Virus record (IMG/VR): IMGVR_UViG_3300025151_000109
Span: 1-38,878 of that record
Origin: a virus
Reading direction: 5' to 3' (one strand)
Length of the DNA: 38,878 bases
Every line of letters begins with the position of its first letter. Positions within the stretch are counted from its first letter, which is position 1. The translations under genes and the position numbers were made by a program. Below are positions 31,204-38,863 of the stretch, piece after piece. The notes below the pieces were generated by a model, which saw only the letters and a list, made by a program, of their open reading frames with translations, made no database searches and had not been told where the DNA came from.

Positions 31204-31425
31204 CTAGAAGAAAGGCTGACCACTTTTTTTGGTAGTTTCCAAGTTATCTTTTACCAGTTGTGCAATGATTTCACGTTCTGTTGGGCTCAAAGCGGAGGCT
31301 TCTGAGTAGGTCATTCCGCCACGCATGTACCAACATATCTTCATGAGTTCATGTTTGTACTCTTTTTGGGAGTTTTCCATGTCCTTCAAAGTTTTTATAA
31401 TTTCAGAATTCGTTTGTGAAAGCAA
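31204..31425 (-). CDS. Downstream ORF of the gp26-like gene, probably expressed by -1 frameshift
   Basis: A 73-codon ORF (from TTG at 31425) with the compact helical sequence CWYMRGGMTYSEASALSPTE followed by REIIAQLVKDNLETTKKSG and a QPFF end. Its frame is exactly -1 to the upstream gene, and there is no stop between the slippery site at 31437-31443 and this ORF, so a slip adds 77 residues (FRIT plus this ORF) to give a fusion of 359. The TTG has no Shine-Dalgarno sequence and lies only a few bases past the upstream stop. T4 places gp51, a hub-assembly factor, after gp26; the fusion would match the lambda GT arrangement. Independent translation is the less likely alternative. Confidence 0.7.
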   Translation of the reverse strand: MLSQTNSEIIKTLKDMENSQKEYKHELMKICWYMRGGMTYSEASALSPTEREIIAQLVKDNLETTKKSGQPFF

Positions 31426-31427
31426 GG

Positions 31428-32282
31428 TTATACGAAAAAATTTGCGTTGTCAAAACTCACTGGTATCTCGTAATTTGTAGGTGCACCTTTTTTGATCTGT
31501 TCTTCGGTGGCCTTCAACTTCAATGGTTTGACAGCACCCTGCGATCTCAACTCAATCATCTTTGTTTCGATCTCTTTGATGATTTTTGCATTCGCTTTGT
31601 CGAAGAACTCTTTGATTTGTGCGGGATCAGTCACCTCAGTGCCATCCGGCATCACGATGCTTTGCATATTTTTCAACAACACATTTGAATTCAGTTCTGT
31701 TAATTTTTTAAATGCCTCATTGAACCTAGTGGTCTTCTCTTCGTCTGCCATCTGTGAGTCCGACACTGCGGTATACATCTTCTGCTGTTGGAAAGTCTGC
31801 AAAGATGTCTGTGTCATGTCTTTGTATGTCAATGGTCTTACTTTAACTCTCAGTCCGTCGTCCAGTGTGACCTCTGTCAAGATCTTCTCGGCTTTGATGT
31901 CTTCAAGCAGTGCTGGAAGATTTACCGAATGATTCACTGTTTCATTTGCCCCAGGAACAACGAAACTCATGTCCATTGTCTCACCGTATGTGGCTATCCT
32001 GATTGCTATCAATATAGTGTCCAAATCATAACTTTGGATCTGCCATGCGTCCTTGATATCTGGACAACAACTTTGTATAACGTCAACAACTCCCTGGCCG
32101 TTCATGAGTGCGTCTGGTGTTTTGAACCTGATTTCATCCTTGGCCGTCATTGGCATCACTCCCAATTCGCCTGTCTGTGAGGGTGTTACCACGTGTGGTG
32201 GATAGTTGGTGCCCGAAGGCAGTGATACATACAGGGCCGGTTGCCTGAAATACTTGTTAAGTGGATTGCTATTTTCTGTCAT
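31428..32282 (-). CDS. 26: Baseplate hub / tail assembly protein gp26-like
   Basis: A 284-residue protein of the gp26-like type found in marine T4-like phages: LNKYFRQPALYVSLPSGTNY, GELGVMPMTAKDEIRFKTPD, ALMNGQGVVDVIQSCCPDI and DLDTILIAIRIATYG. In T4, gp26 (208 residues) and gp51 take part in hub assembly around the tape measure gp29. The gene sits directly divergent from the tape-measure gene, and its product may be a tape-measure chaperone like lambda gpG. It ends in a frameshift site. A TATAAATA box on the minus strand at 32326-32333 lies 44 bases before the start codon. Confidence 0.75.
   Translation of the reverse strand: MTENSNPLNKYFRQPALYVSLPSGTNYPPHVVTPSQTGELGVMPMTAKDEIRFKTPDALMNGQGVVDVIQSCCPDIKDAWQIQSYDLDTILIAIRIATYGETMDMSFVVPGANETVNHSVNLPALLEDIKAEKILTEVTLDDGLRVKVRPLTYKDMTQTSLQTFQQQKMYTAVSDSQMADEEKTTRFNEAFKKLTELNSNVLLKNMQSIVMPDGTEVTDPAQIKEFFDKANAKIIKEIETKMIELRSQGAVKPLKLKATEEQIKKGAPTNYEIPVSFDNANFFV
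31437..31443 (-). promoter_or_regulatory. Candidate -1 ribosomal frameshift site
   Basis: The minus-strand message reads GCA AAT TTT TTC GTA TAA in the gp26-like frame. A AAT TTT is an in-frame X XXY YYZ heptamer, three codons before the stop. Slipping back one base opens the frame of the 73-codon ORF. A run of six T favours slippage. I did not identify a definite downstream pseudoknot. Confidence 0.7.
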
Positions 32283-32292
32283 TTTTTTATTC

Positions 32293-32300
32293 TATAAATA
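32293..32300 (+). promoter_or_regulatory. T4-type late promoter for the tape-measure gene
   Basis: TATAAATA on the plus strand, 63 bases before the ATG at 32364. It lies to the left of, and points at, the minus-strand late promoter at 32326-32333. Confidence 0.65.
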
Positions 32301-32325
32301 TACACTAACAGCGTATAAGTGTCAA

Positions 32326-32333
32326 TATTTATA
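32326..32333 (-). promoter_or_regulatory. T4-type late promoter for the gp26-like gene
   Basis: TATAAATA on the minus strand, 44 bases before the start at 32282. Only 25 bases separate it from the opposing box, so the two transcripts would begin within the same 25 bases and overlap at their 5' ends. Confidence 0.65.
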
Positions 32334-32363
32334 TGCGTATAAAAAGGTGCAAAATAAAGTCAT

Positions 32364-34469
32364 ATGGCAATAGATGATAAAGAAATAGAAAATCTGGAAA
32401 AACGGATTAGAGGCCTATCTTCGGAGATTACAAAAGAAGCAAGGGCCAAAAAAGCGTCCAGAGAACAAGAAGCGAGAATAGCCAGGGACAAAATAAGAGA
32501 AGCACGACAAGAGATTAATAATCTTAAAAAGAGCAACCCACTCAGAAAAAAATTAACAGACGAACTAGAAGATCAAATTGACAATTACGAGGACCTTAAG
32601 AAATCACAGGAAAAACTTGATGAGGTCACTAAAAAGGTAGGACAGTCATTTATTGGTTTAGGTAAGGCGGCATTCGAAGGATCAGGATCAATCAGTGCTT
32701 TCACAGACAATGTGAAAGGTCTAGGAATATTAGGCAATAGGCTAGATGTCAACATAGAAACATTCAGACAACTGTCACAGTCAGGTGCCAACTTTGGTAA
32801 GAGCATAGTGGATCTAAGAATGGCGGCCCACGACGCCGCGTTGCCTTTGGATGATTTCGCAAAACTTGTTGCAGAAAATTCTCAGAATTTGGCGGCGATA
32901 GCAGGGTCATCTTCACAGGGTGCAAAATTCATAGCACAGTTGGGTCAGCAGACCAGAGACTTGGGCGTCAAGCAATTGGCTCCACTGGGATTCACAGTTG
33001 ATGAAATAAATGAAACACTATTGTTAAACCTAGACTCACAGAGAAGAACCGGAGTGCTAGATCGTTTGACCAGTGATCAACAAAGAGACAGTGCAATATC
33101 TTTCGCACTTGAACTTGATAGATTAGCAAAACTGACAGGACAGCAAAGAGATGAATTGAGAGCCGCTATCGAAAATCAAAAGAGCAATGAAAGATTCCAA
33201 GCGGCATTGCAAGGACAAACAGAAGAGACTAGAAAAAGATTGCAAGGCTTTGCGGCGACAGTAGAGGGCATCTCTCCGGAATTAGCAACAGGCTTTCAGG
33301 ACTTGATAGCCAATGCAGGTGTTCCGGTAACTGATGCCGCACTAGAAATTGCACAGAACGTGCCGCAGGCAGGTGCAGTAATCAAACAGTTGATTGCAGG
33401 CACTCTATCAAGTGAACAAGCACTTGTGAAATTCAGAGATCTGTCAGCAAACAGTTTGGAAAGATTTAACAAAGTTGCTGTTACTGGACAGGTAGACTTC
33501 TTAAGACTTACAGGTGGTTTCATAGAACTAGGCAGACGAGTAAACGACCTTGGAGAGGTTGAGGCCGAACAAGAAAAACAAGCATCGAAACTAGTAGGAA
33601 GTCTAACAACATTCGAACAGGCAACTAAAGTGTTAGCAAGTCAATTCCAATCGATAGAGACAGGACTGTTACAGGCGTTTGGTCCGGCCTTGGGCACATT
33701 CTTTGATGGTGTGCAGGGAGCATTTGGCAAGGGCGGAAGCATCGCAACAGTGTTGGCAAAATCTCCAGGTGTGACGGCAGGTTTATTGTTGGCGGGTCTG
33801 GGTGGCAAATATCTACTGGACTTCGGACAACAGGTGGCGGCGATCACAGCAGGTACGTTTGCAGGATTCAAGATGGCTAACCCAACCGGTGGAGGTGCGG
33901 GCGGTTTCTTCGGCAAGGGTGGTGCAGGTAGAACAGGATTAGGAATAGCAGGCAGAGGTGTTGGGATACTAGGAGGTGTGGGATTGGCCGCAGGCGGAGC
34001 CGCACAGGCAGGCACCGCAGAAACGGCCGGTGGCAAAGCAATGGGAGTGCTATCAAGCATGGCCGGTGGAGCAATGATCGGATCTATGATCCCAGGAGTT
34101 GGTACACTTATAGGTGGCGGACTAGGATTGGGTGCAGGTCTATTGGGACTTGCAATGAACAAGAACGGAAGACAATTTGGTGGAGGCATGGATGCTGGTA
34201 AAACTTACCTCACAGGTGAGGCAGGACCAGAAATGATAACGGCAGGAACCAAATCAACTGTCACAGCCAACAACGATCTTAAAACCATATTTGATACACA
34301 GGCGCTGGAAAGTAAAATGAACACAATGGTAACTGCCTTAAACAACACCAATCAAAGCCTGGCAAGTGTGGCAAACGGCGTAAATACGCTTGTTGCAGTG
34401 GAATCTAGGGCATTGAAAGCCGTTGAAACAACAGCACGTAAAGACCGTAATCAAGTTGGCATAGTTTAG
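32364..34469 (+). CDS. Tail tape measure protein (gp29-like)
   Basis: A 701-residue protein. Residues 1-110 are charged coiled coil (ENLEKRIRGLSSEITKEARA, KKLTDELEDQIDNYEDLKKS). A long helical body follows. Residues about 465-600 are Gly/Ala-rich and hydrophobic, with membrane-helix-like stretches typical of tape measures. Near residue 613 comes the frequent tape-measure ending GKTYLTGEAGPEMITAG, then a helical tail. T4 gp29 has 590 residues. It sets tail length and is ejected with the DNA. The call rests on this architecture and on the neighbouring gp26-like chaperone pair. No clear Shine-Dalgarno sequence precedes the ATG (CATATGGC context); a late promoter lies 63 bases upstream. Confidence 0.78.
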   Translation: MAIDDKEIENLEKRIRGLSSEITKEARAKKASREQEARIARDKIREARQEINNLKKSNPLRKKLTDELEDQIDNYEDLKKSQEKLDEVTKKVGQSFIGLGKAAFEGSGSISAFTDNVKGLGILGNRLDVNIETFRQLSQSGANFGKSIVDLRMAAHDAALPLDDFAKLVAENSQNLAAIAGSSSQGAKFIAQLGQQTRDLGVKQLAPLGFTVDEINETLLLNLDSQRRTGVLDRLTSDQQRDSAISFALELDRLAKLTGQQRDELRAAIENQKSNERFQAALQGQTEETRKRLQGFAATVEGISPELATGFQDLIANAGVPVTDAALEIAQNVPQAGAVIKQLIAGTLSSEQALVKFRDLSANSLERFNKVAVTGQVDFLRLTGGFIELGRRVNDLGEVEAEQEKQASKLVGSLTTFEQATKVLASQFQSIETGLLQAFGPALGTFFDGVQGAFGKGGSIATVLAKSPGVTAGLLLAGLGGKYLLDFGQQVAAITAGTFAGFKMANPTGGGAGGFFGKGGAGRTGLGIAGRGVGILGGVGLAAGGAAQAGTAETAGGKAMGVLSSMAGGAMIGSMIPGVGTLIGGGLGLGAGLLGLAMNKNGRQFGGGMDAGKTYLTGEAGPEMITAGTKSTVTANNDLKTIFDTQALESKMNTMVTALNNTNQSLASVANGVNTLVAVESRALKAVETTARKDRNQVGIV

Positions 34470-34504
34470 GTTGCTGAAATGAGGAAAAGATTGTAAAATA
34501 ACAT

Positions 34505-36250
34505 ATGGCTTGGAAAAAATATTTTAAAGACGCTAACCTTTCTCCAATATCTGGAGAAAAAGTTCCTAACTTTGCGAAGAGAAATTACAGTTCTTATCTT
34601 CCAGATGTCTACACAGGACACCCAAACAGAATACAGAGATATTTCCAGTATGACCAAATGGATTCAGATTCAGAAATCAATGCGGCACTGGATATACTTG
34701 CAGAATTTTCAACACAGAAAAACACAGAGAACGAAACTCCGTTTGATCTTGTGTTCAAAGATGAGACAACAGAACATGAAGTGAAACTTCTAAAGAAAGC
34801 ACTTCAACAATGGACAGCATCAAACAAATTTAACAAAAGAATTTTTAGAATATTCAGGAACGCACTGAAATATGGTGACTGTTTCTTTGTAAGAGATCCA
34901 GAAACACACAAATGGTTATACATAGACAATGCAAAAGTTGATAGAATTGTTGTCAACGAATCCGAAGGCAAGAAGCCTGAACAATATGTGATAAGAGATA
35001 TCAACCCAAACCTACAAAGATTGAGTGCTACACAGATTACACCGAACCAAACTTACGGTGGCGGCGGAACAACAGGTGGTGGCACAGCGGCATACGGTCA
35101 AAGTTATGCCAATGCAGGGGCAACTGCCAACATGTCAGGATTTGCTGGTGCAAACGCAGGCGGCAGATTCTACAAAACAATGAATGCCTACAACATAAAT
35201 GCAGAACACGTGATTCATATGTCAATGTCTGATGGTTTAGACAACCTATTTCCATTTGGCCAGTCTGTTTTAGAACAAGTTTTCAAAGTTTACAAACAAA
35301 AAGAATTATTAGAAGATGCAATAATCATTTACAGGGTCCAAAGAGCACCTGAAAGAAGAGTGTTCTATATTGATGTAGGTAACATGCCAACACACTTGGC
35401 TATGCAATTCGTTGAGAGAGTCAAAAACGAAATAAATCAAAGAAGAATTCCAAGTGCATCAGGTGGTGCAAACTTCATAGACGCCACATACAACCCAATG
35501 TCAATTAACGAAGATTACTTCTTCCCACAGACAGCAGAAGGAAGAGGATCTAAAGTTGATACACTACCGGGCGGTACTAACCTAGGCGAGATAGATGATT
35601 TAAGATTTTTCACTAATAAACTGTTCAGAGGTTTGAGAATTCCTAGTTCTTACTTGCCAACTGGTGCAGAAGACGGACAGCAACAGTACAATGATGGTAG
35701 AGTAGGCACTGCATACATCCAAGAATTGAGATTCAACAAGTATTGTGCAAGATTACAAAGCATGTTGGCTTCAACTTTCGACGAAGAGTTCAAATTATGG
35801 ATCAAAGGAAAAGGTTATAACATAGACAACAGCATGTTTGAAATAAAATTGAACCCACCACAAAACTTTGCACAGTACAGACAGACAGAAATGGACCAAG
35901 CAAGGGTAAACACGTTCACAGCAGTTGCAGAACTGCCTTACATGAGTAAAAGATTTGCTCTAAAAAGATATCTAGGTTTAAGTGAAGAAGAAATGGCAAG
36001 AAACGCTGAATTATGGGCAGAAGAAAACAATGTGCCTCAGAAGAAACAAACAAAATCCAACCAGTTGCGTAGTGCAGGCGTTACACAATCAGGTATTTCG
36101 AGTGACTTAGATCAATTTGAAGAGCCAACAGCAGACGCAGAAGCACCAGAACCAGGACAACCACAACCAGGACAGCCAGGAACAACACCAGGTGGACAAG
36201 GTGGAGGCGGTGGAACACCCGGCGGTACAGGTGGCGGAGGCCAAGTTTAA
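34505..36250 (+). CDS. 20: Portal vertex protein gp20
   Basis: A 581-residue portal protein (T4 gp20 has 524). Recognisable stretches are IQRYFQYDQMDSDSEINAAL, FRNALKYGDCFFVRDPETHK, LEDAIIIYRVQRAPERRVFY, MNEDYFFP-like sequence (MSINEDYFFPQTAEGRGSKV) and LPGGTNLGEIDDLRFFTNKL. It forms the dodecameric ring for DNA packaging and tail joining. Two Gly-rich parts stand out: an insert around residues 180-225 (TYGGGGTTGGGTAAYGQ and a Gly/Ala stretch) and a C-terminal Pro/Gln/Gly tail from about 535. The ATG context is CATATGGC without a clear Shine-Dalgarno sequence, as for the tape measure gene 35 bases upstream, with which it may share a transcript. Confidence 0.95.
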   Translation: MAWKKYFKDANLSPISGEKVPNFAKRNYSSYLPDVYTGHPNRIQRYFQYDQMDSDSEINAALDILAEFSTQKNTENETPFDLVFKDETTEHEVKLLKKALQQWTASNKFNKRIFRIFRNALKYGDCFFVRDPETHKWLYIDNAKVDRIVVNESEGKKPEQYVIRDINPNLQRLSATQITPNQTYGGGGTTGGGTAAYGQSYANAGATANMSGFAGANAGGRFYKTMNAYNINAEHVIHMSMSDGLDNLFPFGQSVLEQVFKVYKQKELLEDAIIIYRVQRAPERRVFYIDVGNMPTHLAMQFVERVKNEINQRRIPSASGGANFIDATYNPMSINEDYFFPQTAEGRGSKVDTLPGGTNLGEIDDLRFFTNKLFRGLRIPSSYLPTGAEDGQQQYNDGRVGTAYIQELRFNKYCARLQSMLASTFDEEFKLWIKGKGYNIDNSMFEIKLNPPQNFAQYRQTEMDQARVNTFTAVAELPYMSKRFALKRYLGLSEEEMARNAELWAEENNVPQKKQTKSNQLRSAGVTQSGISSDLDQFEEPTADAEAPEPGQPQPGQPGTTPGGQGGGGGTPGGTGGGGQV

Positions 36251-36264
36251 GGTTAAATACGATT

Positions 36265-36507
36265 ATGAAACTAATGGAATTCTTTACATACACAGCAGAC
36301 GGGTTCGAGCAGGACAAAACCTATGAGCCTGAGCACGATATATCTGTTTTGGATTCCGAAGACACAAGAAAAACTAGACTATCTTTGAAAGATATCAACT
36401 CAATGAGACTTGCATCAGAGGCCCACGATGCTCAGCAAAAGGAAGAAGCAGTTTTTGTCCAAAAAATGTACGGACAACCTGCCACAGACGATAACTTAGA
36501 GTTATAA
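36265..36507 (+). CDS. Small protein in the gp67 position
   Basis: An 80-residue acidic protein (MKLMEFFTYTADGFEQDKTY, ending GQPATDDNLEL) with a helical middle (LSLKDINSMRLASEAHDAQQ). It lies just after the portal gene, where T4 has gene 67, a prohead core protein that is also 80 residues long. Sequence similarity to T4 gp67 is not evident by eye, so the role is inferred from position and size. Its stop overlaps the next start as TAATG. Confidence 0.7.
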   Translation: MKLMEFFTYTADGFEQDKTYEPEHDISVLDSEDTRKTRLSLKDINSMRLASEAHDAQQKEEAVFVQKMYGQPATDDNLEL

Positions 36508-37124
36508 TGTCATCAATAGCGTTCGTATTAGGTAACGGTGAATCACGTAAGGGCATCGATATCGATGATCTTAAGAAGTTAGGCAAAGTTTATGCCTGTA
36601 ACGGTGTCTACAGAACACATAGACCAGACTTTCTAATAGCGGTTGACCCAAAGATGTGTTTCGAAATAGCAGAAACTGACTACGCACAACATAATAAAGT
36701 GTGGTCAAACTTCAATGCCCAGTACAACAAAAATCAAAAAATAATGGATCACTTCAACTGGTTCCGACCAAGCCTAGGGTGGTCAAGCGGCCCAACCGCA
36801 CTTAGAATGGCCTGTGAACATGGTTTCAAGGAGATCTACATACTTGGATTCGACTATCGTGGGCACGGTGACAACAACAGGTTCAAGTTCAACAACATTT
36901 TCAAGGACACAAGGAACTACAAAAAGTCAAAGGACGAAGCAACGTTCTATGGCAACTGGATGAATCAGACAAAACGTTGCGTACAGGATTTTAAAGACGT
37001 CAAATTCCATAGAGTTATACCTGAAGGATGGTTCAAACCCAAAGACCTTGCGTGGGCAGGACAGATAGATCATCCAACTATCGAAGAATTCGTCACAAAA
37101 TTTGGTTTGCAATTAAAAAAGTAA
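36507..37124 (+). CDS. CstII/DUF115-like glycosyltransferase-fold protein
   Basis: A 205-residue protein. The start, IAFVLGNGESRKGIDIDDLK, and VYACNGVYRTHRPDFLIAVD match the nucleotide-sugar binding pattern GNGPSL...D...F.CN of CstII-type (GT42) sialyltransferases and the related DUF115 group. Later, SSGPTALRMACEHGFKEIYI followed by LGFDYRG parallels the TSG..A...A...GYKEIYL.G.D segment. It is shorter than CstII (about 290 residues), and donor and acceptor are unknown. Its place between the gp67-position gene and the prohead-core gene suggests late expression and perhaps modification of a virion protein or surface glycan; this is inference. Confidence 0.6.
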   Translation: MSSIAFVLGNGESRKGIDIDDLKKLGKVYACNGVYRTHRPDFLIAVDPKMCFEIAETDYAQHNKVWSNFNAQYNKNQKIMDHFNWFRPSLGWSSGPTALRMACEHGFKEIYILGFDYRGHGDNNRFKFNNIFKDTRNYKKSKDEATFYGNWMNQTKRCVQDFKDVKFHRVIPEGWFKPKDLAWAGQIDHPTIEEFVTKFGLQLKK

Positions 37125-37135
37125 CAAAAATACGT

Positions 37136-37169
37136 CTTTTTACGCCAATTATACCGCCGTTTTTACGCC
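37136..37169 (+). repeat. Short direct repeat before the prohead-core gene
   Basis: TTTTTACGCC occurs at 37136-37145 and again at 37160-37169, each within a similar CGTC/CGTT context. The rest of the 107-base gap is AT-rich leader. Confidence 0.5.
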
Positions 37170-37190
37170 TTTACAGTAAATACAAACACT

Positions 37191-37198
37191 TATAAGTA
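37191..37198 (+). promoter_or_regulatory. Probable late promoter of the prohead-core/gp21 unit
   Basis: TATAAGTA matches seven of eight positions of the late consensus and lies 34 bases before the ATG at 37232, in the only gap over 100 bases within the head cluster. AAGGAG follows before the start codon as ribosome binding site. Confidence 0.5.
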
Positions 37199-37231
37199 CA
37201 AATCGACAATAAAACAAGGAGCACGTGTAAA

Positions 37232-38206
37232 ATGTCAAACAATAAATTTGAGTCGTTATTAGAATTACTAATTAACGAAGAAAACGATAAAGCAGAGGCT
37301 TTATTTCACGAAATCGTAGTTGAAAAATCTAGAGACATCTACGAAAACCTAGCAGACGAAGAAGTAACTGCTGAGGCAAAAGAAGAATCAAAAGAAGACG
37401 CTAAAGAAGAAGTTAAAGAAACTGAAGCATCTGATGAGGCTAAAGTAGAAGAAACTGCTGAAGAAAAAGTAGAAGAAACTACAGAAGAAGCAAAAGATGA
37501 GAAAGTTGAAGAAACTTCTGAGGAGTCTAAAGACGAGCAAGTCGACGAAGTTGTAGAAATCGAAGACGAAGCAAAAGAGTCTGAAACAACTGAAGAAGAA
37601 TCAATCGAAGAAGTAGGCGGTGACGCAACTGACGAATTGGTTAAAGACATCTCTTCTGAAGAAGAAGGCGAAATGGATGCAGACAAAGGCGAAGAAATGC
37701 CAGCAGACATGGACGCTGACAAAGGCGAAGAAGACATGGAAGACAGAGTTGTTGACTTAGAAGACGCTTTAGACGAATTAAAAGCAGAATTCGAAGCAAT
37801 GATGGGCAAAAAAGACGGTGAAGAAGAGAAAGAAGAAGAATCTTTAGCACCTGAAGTTGCACCAGAGTTAACTCCAGAAGTTGAAATGGAAGGCAAAAAA
37901 GACATGGATAAGAAAGAGAAGATGAAAGAGTACAAAAATCCTGTCAAAGCGGACACAGCCGACCATGCAGATAGCAAAAAATCACCAGTAAATGATGCAG
38001 GTACAAAAATGGGCCATGGCGGTGCTAACATTGCCAAAGGCGGAGCAGACGAAAAAGGAAGACCGGCTCCAACTGCACAGAAAATGAGTGATTTCGAGAA
38101 CACAGGCGGAAAAGCAAAATCTACTTCATACAAGAAGCAAGAGAAGGCAAATACTGCTGACGGTTCAGACAAATCTGCTAAATCACCAGTTAATTCTCAG
38201 AAATAA
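37232..38206 (+). CDS. Acidic prohead-core (scaffold-like) protein, gp68-like position
   Basis: A 324-residue protein. The first 40 residues (KFESLLELLINEENDKAEAL, then FHEIVVEKSRDIYENL) resemble the short helical pattern at the start of T4-type core proteins such as gp68. Residues about 42-215 are extremely rich in Glu, Asp, Lys and Ala, a low-complexity charged stretch. A short coiled-coil part (VVDLEDALDELKAEFEAMMG) lies near 170-190. The C-terminal 100 residues are Lys/Gly/Ser-rich (GHGGANIAKGGADEKG) with two SPVN segments. Core proteins of T4 heads are acidic and are cut by gp21, whose gene follows after 23 bases. The ATG has AAGGAG upstream. The role is inferred from composition and position. 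Confidence 0.7.
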   Translation: MSNNKFESLLELLINEENDKAEALFHEIVVEKSRDIYENLADEEVTAEAKEESKEDAKEEVKETEASDEAKVEETAEEKVEETTEEAKDEKVEETSEESKDEQVDEVVEIEDEAKESETTEEESIEEVGGDATDELVKDISSEEEGEMDADKGEEMPADMDADKGEEDMEDRVVDLEDALDELKAEFEAMMGKKDGEEEKEEESLAPEVAPELTPEVEMEGKKDMDKKEKMKEYKNPVKADTADHADSKKSPVNDAGTKMGHGGANIAKGGADEKGRPAPTAQKMSDFENTGGKAKSTSYKKQEKANTADGSDKSAKSPVNSQK

Positions 38207-38229
38207 TTGTTGATTAAAGGAGGTCATCG

Positions 38230-38862
38230 ATGGCATCACTATACCTAAGAGAGAATCTAACATTCGATCAGGCCAGAGTGCAGATCTTACACGAGGGAAA
38301 AGACGGTAAGGATTTGTACATGAAGGGCATCTGCATTCAAGGTGGGATCAAGAATGCTAATCAGAGAGTTTACCCAGTGTCAGAAATCGCAAAAGCGACA
38401 AAAACACTAAACGATCAGATTAGTTCTGGATACTCTGTGTTAGGTGAAGTAGATCACCCAGATGATTTAAAAATTAATTTGGACCGTGTGTCTCACATGA
38501 TTACAGAAATGTGGATGGACGGACCAAATGGATACGGTAAGATGAAAATCCTACCAACACCGATGGGCAAACTTGTCGAAACTATGTTGCAATCGGGTGT
38601 GAAACTAGGCGTTTCAAGTAGAGGTTCTGGAAACATGAACGAATACGGAAGCGGTGAAGTTTCAGACTTCGAGATCATCACAGTCGATGTTGTTGCCCAA
38701 CCTTCGGCACCGGGTGCTTATCCTACGCCAATTTACGAACACCTAATGAATACAAAGGGTGGTAACATGGCAAAAGGACTGGCGGCTGAAGTTAGAAATG
38801 ACCCAAAAGCACAAAAGTTCCTCAAAGAGGCACTAACAAACATAATAAAGGACCTGAAATAA
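38230..38862 (+). CDS. 21: Prohead core scaffold protein and protease gp21
   Basis: A 210-residue protein, near the 212 of T4 gp21. Family features are MKGICIQGGIKNANQRVYPV, GEVDHPD with the likely catalytic H76, VSHMITEMW, and GVSSRGSG with serines at 129/130, one of which is the expected nucleophile. The protease matures the prohead by cleaving core and capsid proteins. AAAGGAGGT lies seven bases before the ATG, the best ribosome binding site in the window. The stop is followed after one base by the next start codon, so the genes are coupled. Confidence 0.95.
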   Translation: MASLYLRENLTFDQARVQILHEGKDGKDLYMKGICIQGGIKNANQRVYPVSEIAKATKTLNDQISSGYSVLGEVDHPDDLKINLDRVSHMITEMWMDGPNGYGKMKILPTPMGKLVETMLQSGVKLGVSSRGSGNMNEYGSGEVSDFEIITVDVVAQPSAPGAYPTPIYEHLMNTKGGNMAKGLAAEVRNDPKAQKFLKEALTNIIKDLK

Positions 38863-38863
38863 C

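Noticed and set aside
33641-34189. 182-codon Pro-rich minus-strand frame
   Set aside because: Antisense shadow of the Gly/Ala-rich part of the tape measure gene.
37339-38172. 277-codon minus-strand Ser-rich frame
   Set aside because: It is the antisense shadow of the Glu/Lys-rich prohead-core gene; the Ser/Phe composition is the complement of GAA/AAA-type codons.
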